Of a stretch of DNA of 42,738 nt, positions 26,804 to 34,800 are shown piece by piece. The stretch's first letter is position 1, and the number at the start of each line of letters is the position of its first letter. A program made the translations under genes and the position numbers. The stretch spans positions 1 to 42,738 of the forward strand of contig DTXZ01000004.1 of assembly GCA_012962155.1 (NCBI GenBank), given 5' to 3'. The notes beneath the pieces are model-generated. The model did no database searches and was not told the origin of the DNA. It saw nothing but the letters and a program-made list of their open reading frames with translations. Origin of the DNA: Aquificales bacterium (GTDB taxonomy: Bacteria > Aquificota > Aquificia > Aquificales > QOAS01).

Positions 26804-27889
26804 TTAAAAAACAAAGGCAATTTCCGCACCCAATCTCAGTTCATTGTCGCTCAAATCGTTGGGTTTGTCACCCTTTTTTTGATAATGCTTGTGGCCGAGG
26901 GTTACATAGGAAATTTCTCCCTTCACGTATAAATACCTGTTGAGTTGATATTTTGGGGTTACGGTGAAAGTCCAAGCGTTGTTACCTTCTCCGATTCCGT
27001 AGTTATCCCCGTCCCCATCATTGTTTACGTATTCAATTCTTCCCCCTATGGAGAGTTGGTTATTAACTTTGAATTCTCCGAGGAGGGCCACTCCTACCGA
27101 GTCCGCATTATCCCCCGTTTGGGGGGTATTTAGGTAGTCTACGTAGAGGGTTAGCGGCAGATAGTCCAAATAGTTTATATTGACGGTTAGATTGTATACC
27201 TTTGTATTGGTCTCATCCTTTTTATCGGGAATTAAAACGTTAAACCCTACATCTACATTAGCAAAGGAAGTTCCTACTCCCGCCTCAAGGGCCATTTTTC
27301 CGTCGTCGGTATCCCTATCGTTTACCCCTATGTAACCCTGAAACTTTCCGTACTGGACCGAAACCCTTATACCGTCAAACCAAACCGGTTCTCCCCCCCA
27401 AACCAAACCTCTTTGAATGTTTACATTTTGCCAAGTAAAGGGTGCTTCTCCACCTATGTTGGTCGCAAATCTACCCGCGGTCAAGGTTACAAATCCCAGT
27501 TTTCCTTCCACGTAAGCTTCAAAAACTCCAAAATTGGTATCGCTTTTGGAAAAAGCCCCGTTGCCATCGTCGGGGTTGGGTATAGGCTCTAGACCCACTA
27601 CGGGAAACCAAGCCTGACCTACACTAAAGCCGAAACCGAAAGGATTTTTTTCGCTTGCGGTTTTATAAATTCCCAAAAAGGCGGTATAGGTGAATTTGTC
27701 TCCATATCCGCTTTGTCCGTTTATGTTGTCGCTTCTATTGGCGGTATAAATGTAGTCTCCGGTAACAGCGATATTAAGCTCTATATCCTTTTGATTAAAA
27801 AGTTGCTTTAATTCTTCCATGGAACCGGCATTGGTTACCAATGAAAACCCAAGGAGACCGGCCGCGGGTAAAAATCTAAACTTCTTCAT
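26804..27889 (-). CDS. outer-membrane beta-barrel porin-like protein
   Basis: 361 residues from ATG 27889 (MKKFRFLPAAGLLGFSLVTNA), a clear Sec signal peptide with probable cleavage near TNA-GS. The mature part is rich in alternating amphipathic strands with aromatic girdles (FGFGFSVGQAWFPV, AYVEGKLGFVTLTAGRF, YLPLTLYVDYLNT, RYLYVKGEISYVTLG) and ends in ...LGAEIAFVF, with the C-terminal Phe typical of outer-membrane barrels. The putative loops are Asp/Asn/Gly-rich (NNDGDGDNYGIGEGNN). Probably a general porin; substrate unknown. The ORF track's TTG start at 27919 would put a poor charged extension before the signal peptide and is not preferred. This gene shows that the organism has an outer membrane. 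Confidence 0.82.
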   Translation of the reverse strand: MKKFRFLPAAGLLGFSLVTNAGSMEELKQLFNQKDIELNIAVTGDYIYTANRSDNINGQSGYGDKFTYTAFLGIYKTASEKNPFGFGFSVGQAWFPVVGLEPIPNPDDGNGAFSKSDTNFGVFEAYVEGKLGFVTLTAGRFATNIGGEAPFTWQNVNIQRGLVWGGEPVWFDGIRVSVQYGKFQGYIGVNDRDTDDGKMALEAGVGTSFANVDVGFNVLIPDKKDETNTKVYNLTVNINYLDYLPLTLYVDYLNTPQTGDNADSVGVALLGEFKVNNQLSIGGRIEYVNNDGDGDNYGIGEGNNAWTFTVTPKYQLNRYLYVKGEISYVTLGHKHYQKKGDKPNDLSDNELRLGAEIAFVF

Positions 27890-27972
27890 AAGTTTCTTTA
27901 CTAATAAAGGGAGCCGCAAAGGGGAAAAAATTTAAGACACCCGAAAATGTTTACAAAACATGAATAATTTTG

Positions 27973-29106
27973 TTAAGTTGTATATTCTGCATTGAGTTTT
28001 ACGTAATCGTAGGTCAAATCGGAGGTGTAATAAGTCCAGCTTTGGTGTCCCTCCTTTAGGTCTACCATTATCGGAATCTCTTTGTTTTTCCTCATGTATT
28101 GAGCCACTTCTTCCAAATTGGTATTGGTCGGAGTTCCGTCCACCAGTAGCGGGTAATTCCCTATGTAAATGTCCAAACGGTCGGGATCTACGGGGTATTG
28201 GGGCAGGCTTCCCACCGCTTGGGCAATTCTTCCCCAATTGGGATCACAGCCAAAGAGGGCGGTTTTGACCAGTAGAGATGTGGCAACCCTTTCCGCCAAA
28301 GCTTTTGCCTTTTCCTCACTTACCGCGTTTACGATTTTTATAACACCTATTTTGGTGGCACCCTCTCCGTCCGCCACAATAAGTTTGGAAATCGCTTCGG
28401 CAACTTCAAAGGTATCTTTTTCCACTTTTTCTACGGGAATTTCTTCCTCTCCGAGGGAGATAAGTAGGAAACTATCGTTGGTGGAGGTGCAACCGTCCAC
28501 CGTTATGGAGTTAAAGGTTTTCTCCGTAACCCTTGAGTGGATTTCCCTAAGGGCGTTAAAGTTAAGCTTTGCGGGTGTAAAAATGTAGGCGAGCATCGTT
28601 CCCATATTGGGGTGTATCATTCCCGCACCTTTGCCGAAACCGAAAGCGTACTCCTTTTGGGAGTATTTCGGAAAACGGTCGGTTGTTGATATAGTCTCCG
28701 CCGCCTCCCTTAGATTCAAAAGCTTAAGCTCGGAACAAGCTCGGTCTATACCTACCAAAACCTTTCCAATAGGGAGTAAAGCCCCTATCAGTCCCGTAGA
28801 GAAAACCAAAACCTCTTCCGGTTTTATATCCAAGTTTTGCGCCACCCTTTGGGCCATCATTTGGGCATGTTTTAGTCCCTCTTTTCCCGTTCCGCAGTTG
28901 GCGTTACCGCTATTTACGACAAAAGCCCTAAATAGTTTTCTTTTATCGGTTAAACCTTTAGAGTAAATTACCGGGGCCGCCTTAAAGTGGTTTTTGGTAT
29001 ATACCGCGGAAACCAAAACGGGTTTTTCAAAAAATACGACCAATAAATCCTTTTTTCCCGAAGGTTTTATCCCCGCCCGGGCTGTCCCCATTAGAACTTG
29101 CACCAC
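27973..29106 (-). CDS. argJ: ornithine acetyltransferase / N-acetylglutamate synthase
   Basis: Transfers acetyl from N-acetylornithine to glutamate, recycling the acetyl group in arginine synthesis; some members also use acetyl-CoA. The precursor cleaves itself before a threonine nucleophile, here Thr170 in GMIHPNMGTMLAYI (Gly before Thr instead of the common Ala). Other family motifs are VVNSGNANCGTG, STGLIGALLP and GCDPNWGRI. The length of 377 residues is normal. Two adjacent GTG codons can start it; the second (29103) has better spacing (7 bases) from AGGGGG. It begins one base after the ExbD-like gene ends, so the two are probably cotranscribed. With argB it implies the cyclic pathway. 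Confidence 0.96.
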   Translation of the reverse strand: MVQVLMGTARAGIKPSGKKDLLVVFFEKPVLVSAVYTKNHFKAAPVIYSKGLTDKRKLFRAFVVNSGNANCGTGKEGLKHAQMMAQRVAQNLDIKPEEVLVFSTGLIGALLPIGKVLVGIDRACSELKLLNLREAAETISTTDRFPKYSQKEYAFGFGKGAGMIHPNMGTMLAYIFTPAKLNFNALREIHSRVTEKTFNSITVDGCTSTNDSFLLISLGEEEIPVEKVEKDTFEVAEAISKLIVADGEGATKIGVIKIVNAVSEEKAKALAERVATSLLVKTALFGCDPNWGRIAQAVGSLPQYPVDPDRLDIYIGNYPLLVDGTPTNTNLEEVAQYMRKNKEIPIMVDLKEGHQSWTYYTSDLTYDYVKLNAEYTT

Positions 29107-29107
29107 T

Positions 29108-29500
29108 TTACCCCCTTAAAACTTTTTTCAAAATAAGATTTACGTTGGTAATACCTATTGCCTGCAGTGTAGACAAAAGCCTTGCGACATACTTGTAAGG
29201 TGTTCTCTCGTCGGCGGTAACATTAACCACAAAAGGTTTTCTTTCTCTCAAAATCTCCTTAAGTTTGGATAGGGTTACCACCTTTCCTTTAAAGAGGAGT
29301 TTTCCATCTTTATCTACCGAAATATTTATTATTTTTAAGTTCGCCTTCTTTCCTTCCCCTTTAGGTAGTTGAACGAATACGGAAACAAAAGGGGTTTTAA
29401 AGGCTATTATCGCCAAAAAGAGGAAAACCGCTAAAAGCACATCCACAATAGGTATAACCACCAGTTTCGGTTCTTCAAAATACTCCTTCGGAAATTTCAT
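29108..29500 (-). CDS. ExbD/TolR-family proton-channel accessory protein
   Basis: A 130-residue protein with one N-terminal membrane helix holding the conserved acidic residue (Asp20 in IPIVDVLLAVFLFLAI) that takes part in proton flow in ExbD/TolR, then a periplasmic domain (INISVDKDGKLLFKGKVVTLSKLKEIL, VTADERTPYKYVARLLSTLQAIGITNVNL) matching the family. These proteins power TonB-dependent uptake or the Tol system together with ExbB/TolQ. The ExbB/TolQ partner is not adjacent: purL lies upstream and argJ downstream. It may pair with a partner elsewhere. ExbD versus TolR cannot be decided. Confidence 0.85.
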   Translation of the reverse strand: MKFPKEYFEEPKLVVIPIVDVLLAVFLFLAIIAFKTPFVSVFVQLPKGEGKKANLKIINISVDKDGKLLFKGKVVTLSKLKEILRERKPFVVNVTADERTPYKYVARLLSTLQAIGITNVNLILKKVLRG

Positions 29501-29580
29501 CTAAATAATATATAGGGCGAGTTTAAGGAATTTGGAAAAGTTAACCGAAAAAATTCTTTAAATAGGGTACTAAACTGAGT

Positions 29581-31827
29581 TCAGCCCAATATCTCCTCCA
29601 ACCTTCTATCATAAACCCTCCTAACCTCCTCGGTGTTAATTTCCAAAACATTTTCACCGTTGTTGGTTACCCTCAAAATAGGTTCTTCCAAAGTCGTTCC
29701 AATTTTTAACCACTTAACACCTTTGGAGTTCAAAAATTCTTCAAATTCCGCCTCTTTTTCGGGGTCTACCGATACCACAACCCTAGTGGGGTTTTCCGAA
29801 AAGAGGAAGAAGTCTATCCTTTCGTCGGTGTATAGTTCCAAGTTGGCCCCCAGGGTGGTTTCCCCGTTGAAAAGTCCCTCCAAAACGGTGACTATCAACC
29901 CACCCAAACTAATGTCGTGCGCTCCCGTAATAAGTCTCTTGTTATTGAGCTCCACAAGGGTCTCTATTAATCTTTTCTCCTCCTTGAGGTCGAGGTCGGG
30001 AATATCACCCTTTACGAGTCCGTGAACCTCTTTTAAATATTCGCTCCCCGCAACGAAGGAGGATTTTTCTATATCCCCTATAAGGTAGAGGATATTGTTG
30101 GATTTAAACACCGAGGGGGTATAGTTGGTATAATCCTCCAAAACTCCAACCGCCACTACAACGGGCGTGGGATAGATATTCCTTATTTCACCCCCGCTAA
30201 CCGTTTCGTTGTACAGGGATACGTTCCCGCTTATTACGGGAACATTTAATTCTTCACAGGCTTGAGCCATACCCTCTATAGCCTTTACCAGTTGATACAT
30301 AATTTCGGGACGTTCGGGGTTTCCAAAATTCAGATTATCGGTAATAGCCAAGGGTTTTGCACCCACACACGCCACATTTCTACACGCTTCCGCTACCACC
30401 CACTTTCCACCCTTATAGGGGTCTAAGTAAACTATCCTTCCGTTGCCGTCGTTGGATATTGCGATACCCTTTTCGGTGTAAATTTCGGGACGGAGTTTCC
30501 ACTTTAGGCGGACTACCGCCGCGTCCCCTCCGGGGGTATAAACGGTATTCGTTCCAACTTGGTAATCGTATTGTTCATATATCCACCTCTTGTTTGCCAC
30601 ATTGGGGGAGGAAATTACCTTTAGGAGGGCCTCTTTTAAATTCACCTCGGGTAGGGTGTTTTGGTCAAAATTTTTAACCTCTTTTAGGTATTCGGGTTCC
30701 TTATAAGGACGGTCGTAGACGGGGGCTTGGTCAACTATTGCACTAACGGGTAAATCGGCCACCAGCCTACCCTTATAGTAGGCTTTAAACCTATCTCCTT
30801 CGGTGGTTTTGCCTATAACCGCGCACGCCAAGTGCCACTTTTGGGCCACCTTTTTGAGGTAAGGAACCAATTCCTCCTCCGTTACAATTAGCATTCTCTC
30901 TTGACTTTCCGAGAGTAATATCTCGTAAGGTGTCATTCCCTCCTCGCGGAGGGGAACATTTTCCAGATAGAGTTCAACCCCCAAACCGCTTTTGGAAGCC
31001 AACTCGGATGCGCTACCGGCCAAACCTCCCGCCCCGAGGTCTTGCATACCTACTATGGCCTCGGGTTTTTCGGTTAAAACTTCCCAGATGGCCTCTATAA
31101 GTTTCTTTCCAAAGAAGGGGTCTCCTATTTGAACATTGGGTCTTTTCTCTTCCGTATCCTCCCCAAATTGGGCGGAAGCCATTACCGCCCCCTTTATACC
31201 GTCCCTTCCCGTTTGCGAACCTATCAAAAATAGCACCTGTCCGGGACGGGTGGCCCGGGCCCTCTTCATTTTCCCCGCGGGGATTACCCCCAAACAAAAG
31301 GCATTCACCAAGGGGTTTGTTACGTAGCTGTCTTCATAAAAGGTATCTCCTCCCACGGTGGGAATACCAACGGGATTTCCATATCCACCTATCCCTTTGA
31401 CGACCCCCTTATTTAGCCCTCTACTTTTGGCCTCCTTTCTTATATCTCCAAACCTCAAGGAGTCGGTTAACGCTATGGGACGGGCACCCATAGATAGGAT
31501 GTCTCTAATAATTCCACCTACACCGGTTGCCGCTCCGTGAAAAGGTTCTATAAAAGAGGGATGGTTGTGACTTTCTATCTTAAAGGCTACCCATACATTT
31601 TCGTCTACCTCAACCACCCCCGCATTTTCGCCGGGACCTTGAACCACCCAAGGGGCTTTGGTAGGGAATTTCCTCAAGTGTTTACGGGAGGATTTATAGG
31701 AGCAATGTTCACTCCAAAGAGCTCCGAAAATTCCCAATTCAACCTCGTTGGGCTCCTTTTTTATAAGTTCTTTAATGAGTCTATACTCCTCTTCGGTAAG
31801 CCCCTGCTGTTGCCAAGGTTTCTCCAT
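29581..31827 (-). CDS. purL: phosphoribosylformylglycinamidine synthase subunit PurL
   Basis: ATP-dependent amidotransferase subunit of purine synthesis that makes FGAM from FGAR using ammonia from PurQ, with PurS as bridge. At 748 residues it is the small-type PurL, which needs separate PurQ and PurS (not in this window), not the 1300-residue fused form. Motifs visible are EHCSYKSSRKHLRKFPT, FKIESHNHPSFIEPFHGAATGVGG, GMQDLGAGGLAGSASELA and SGNVSLYNET. It is divergent from the reverse gyrase gene across 62 bases. The start ATG has no Shine-Dalgarno. Confidence 0.97.
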   Translation of the reverse strand: MEKPWQQQGLTEEEYRLIKELIKKEPNEVELGIFGALWSEHCSYKSSRKHLRKFPTKAPWVVQGPGENAGVVEVDENVWVAFKIESHNHPSFIEPFHGAATGVGGIIRDILSMGARPIALTDSLRFGDIRKEAKSRGLNKGVVKGIGGYGNPVGIPTVGGDTFYEDSYVTNPLVNAFCLGVIPAGKMKRARATRPGQVLFLIGSQTGRDGIKGAVMASAQFGEDTEEKRPNVQIGDPFFGKKLIEAIWEVLTEKPEAIVGMQDLGAGGLAGSASELASKSGLGVELYLENVPLREEGMTPYEILLSESQERMLIVTEEELVPYLKKVAQKWHLACAVIGKTTEGDRFKAYYKGRLVADLPVSAIVDQAPVYDRPYKEPEYLKEVKNFDQNTLPEVNLKEALLKVISSPNVANKRWIYEQYDYQVGTNTVYTPGGDAAVVRLKWKLRPEIYTEKGIAISNDGNGRIVYLDPYKGGKWVVAEACRNVACVGAKPLAITDNLNFGNPERPEIMYQLVKAIEGMAQACEELNVPVISGNVSLYNETVSGGEIRNIYPTPVVVAVGVLEDYTNYTPSVFKSNNILYLIGDIEKSSFVAGSEYLKEVHGLVKGDIPDLDLKEEKRLIETLVELNNKRLITGAHDISLGGLIVTVLEGLFNGETTLGANLELYTDERIDFFLFSENPTRVVVSVDPEKEAEFEEFLNSKGVKWLKIGTTLEEPILRVTNNGENVLEINTEEVRRVYDRRLEEILG

Positions 31828-31889
31828 TAGGGGTAAATTCTAAAGAAACAATTCAGGCCTCCGTATATCTAATATTTAGAGATACCGCC

Positions 31890-34800
31890 ATGGGGGAAAA
31901 GATAAAAGCTATATTTGAAAAGGCTTGTCCCAACTGCGGAGGAGCGATAAGCGATTACAGACTCAAAAAAGGGTTACCCTGTTACAAATGTCTACCTAAA
32001 ATAGAGAAAGAGGATAGTTACCTTGCCTGTTTGGAACTTTCCGCAACCCAGAGATTGCAAGGGGATTTTAAAGAAATTTGCCAACTTTCGGAGGCGACCG
32101 GGGACTTTTCCAACTTTTTTAAGAGTATTCATAAATCCCCCCCTTGGTCTTTGCAGATAGCTTGGTTTAAAAGATTTTTCCTCGGGAGGAGCTTTGCCCT
32201 TCTCGCCCCGACCGGTATAGGTAAAACCACCTTCGGGCTCACCTTGAGTTTTTATTTGGCGAGGGAAAAACGGCAAAAAAGTTACCTGATATTTCCAACC
32301 CGCCTTTTGGTGGAACAAGCTCTAAATAAACTCCGCAAAATGGGTGTTCCCGAAGATTACCTACTTTTCTTCGGAGAAAAACCTTCGGTAACCAAAAAAC
32401 AGAAGGAGGAGAGGTTAAAACGTCTCCGAAAAGGGGATTTTAGGATTTTGATAACTACTTCCATGTTTTTATATAGAAATATAGAAGAGATACCCAAAGG
32501 GGTTTTCTCTCTGGTTTTTGTGGATGACGTGGACAGTTTCCTAAAAACCGCCAAAAATATAGATAAGGTTCTGTATCTGCTCGGCTTTAGCCAAGAGGAC
32601 ATAGATTGGGCTTTTAGAATTATCCGCCTAAGGCGGGACCTCTCCCAAAGACCGGACGCCAAACCCGAAGATTGGGAAAAGCTAAGGGAGGAAGAGGAAA
32701 ATCTTAAAAAACATGCCCAAAGGGTTAGAAAAGGGGTTTTAATAGTTTCTTCCGCCACTTCCAACCCCAGAAGCGAGAGGATTAAACTATTTAGGGAACT
32801 TTTGGGATTTGAGGTAGGGCGTCCCCTCTTCTATTTGAGGAATGTGGTGGACGCCTACGAAGATAAATTTTTGGGCGACCAAAAGGTTATCTTAAACCAC
32901 AAACCGCTGTGGGATTTCGTCTACCAGTTTGTAAAAAAACACCCCAAGGGGGGACTTATCTATATTTCCCAAGATAGGGGTAAGGAAGAGGTAGACCGTT
33001 TGGTGGAATACCTCAACTCAAAGGGACTGAAGGTGGTCTCCTACGAAAAAATGGACAAACACCTACAGGATTATGAGGAGGGAAGGGTAAACGCCCTGGT
33101 GGGAATAGCTTCTTACAGAAACCCCTTGGCCCGCGGTTTTGATATGCCCCACGTGGTTCGGTATGCCCTCTTTGTGGGTGTTCCCAAACTAAAATTCACC
33201 CTGAAGGTGGAAGAGCATATATCCCACATACTTTGGGTGTTGCTCGCTTTGCGCCCCTTACTCGCCAAGGACGGGGAGCTAAAAGCAAAATACCTCCAAA
33301 AGTTGGACCGTTGGATAGAAAGGCTTAGGAGATACTCCTATCTATCGGAGGAATTTATTGAGCGGAATGAGCGCCTAAAGGAAATTATAGAGAAGATAAG
33401 AAACGAGGTAAGGGAGTTTATAGAAAACCCCCAAATCCTTGAGAGGATAAAAGAGAGTGAAGAGATCACCCTAAGGTGGGACGAGAAAGAGGGCTACACC
33501 CTAATAGTTGCGGATGTAACGGGATATCTTCAGGCGTCGGGTAGAACCTCCCGCCTCTATGCGGGTGGACTTACCAGAGGTTTTTCTCTAGTTTTGGTGG
33601 ACGACAAAAAAGCCTTTAACAACCTCAGGAAGAAAGTTAAATGGTTTAGCGACGAGATAGAGTTTACCCCTTTGGACAAGGTGGAACTGGAAAAACTCTT
33701 TGAGGAGATTGAAAAGGATAGACAAAAGGTGGTTAAGTTCCTAAAGGGTGAAATCCCCAAAGGTGCAAAAGAGCTTATTAAACCGGTATTGGTTGTAGTG
33801 GAATCTCCCAACAAGGCGAGAACCATAGCCAACTTCTTCGGAAAACCCCTAAGGAGGAGAATCGGAGATATAGACGTTATGGAGGTTTCCCTCGGAGATA
33901 AATTCCTAGCCGTAACCGCCTCAGCGGGACACATCTACGACCTAATAAAAAAGAATGAAGGAAATCTCTTCCACGGCGTAATAGTGGAAGGTTCCAAAAC
34001 AAACCCCAGCCACTTTATACCTGTATACGAACCGATAGAGCAGGAAACCCCTTCGGGAGGGGTCAGGGACAAAGAGGAAATTATCAACTCTTTACGTCAA
34101 GCTGGACTTGAGGTTGCGGAGGTTTACATAGGAACCGACCCCGACAGTATTACGGGTGACAGTAAAGTTCTCGTCAAGGTTGGGGATGAAATAAAACAGA
34201 TTACGGTAGAAAAACTATTCGAAGAACTAAAGGAGCGGCATGAAGTAGAGCTCCGGAACGGGCATGAGTATTTAAAACCGTCAGACCTTTACATTCCCGT
34301 TGTAGATAGGGATTTTAGCGTTAGGTTCGGAAGGGCTAAATACCTAATCCGCCACAAGGTTAGAAAACCTATATACAAAATAACAACCCAAAGTGGAAGA
34401 GAAATAAAGATTACGGGGGACCACTCCATCTTTAGGTTGGATGAAAACTTTACCCTCCAAGAAGAGAAACCCAGCCAACTCCGAGAAGGTGATTTTATAG
34501 TTGTAAACTCCCGCCTTCCGGAGATAAAAACGGGAAACCTTCAACCTAAAGGGGATTACGGAAGACAGATAGGTGATATCTTTGAGGATAGAATAAAAAA
34601 AATAGAACTTTTACCTATAGAGGAACAATACGTTTACGATTTTGAAACCGAAACCCAAAACTTTATAGCCAACAATATCCTTTGCCACAACACCGAAGGG
34701 GAAAAAATCGCCTGGGACCTTTACGAGATTTTAAAACCTTACAACTTCAACATTAGAAGAATGGAATTTCACGAGGTCACCAAAAGGGCTATTATTGAAG

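Noticed and set aside
27920-27972. Possible regulatory RNA between argJ and the porin gene
   Set aside because: Only about 80 bases with no stable stem or recognised motif; nothing supportable seen.
27932-28237. 101aa minus-strand ORF inside argJ
   Set aside because: It is an out-of-frame shadow of argJ with no recognisable domain.
31828-31889. Divergent promoter/operator between purL and rgy (TCTAA-TAT-TTAGA repeat)
   Set aside because: The repeat is short and AT-rich, and no well-spaced promoter pair was found on either strand.
34146-34691. Homing endonuclease within the intein
   Set aside because: The B-F linker is only about 60 residues and shows no LAGLIDADG or HNH pattern.
34130-34700. 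Frameshift, assembly error or ordinary insertion domain in reverse gyrase
   Set aside because: The frame is open throughout, flanking exteins join perfectly to TDPDTEGEK, and all splicing blocks are in order.
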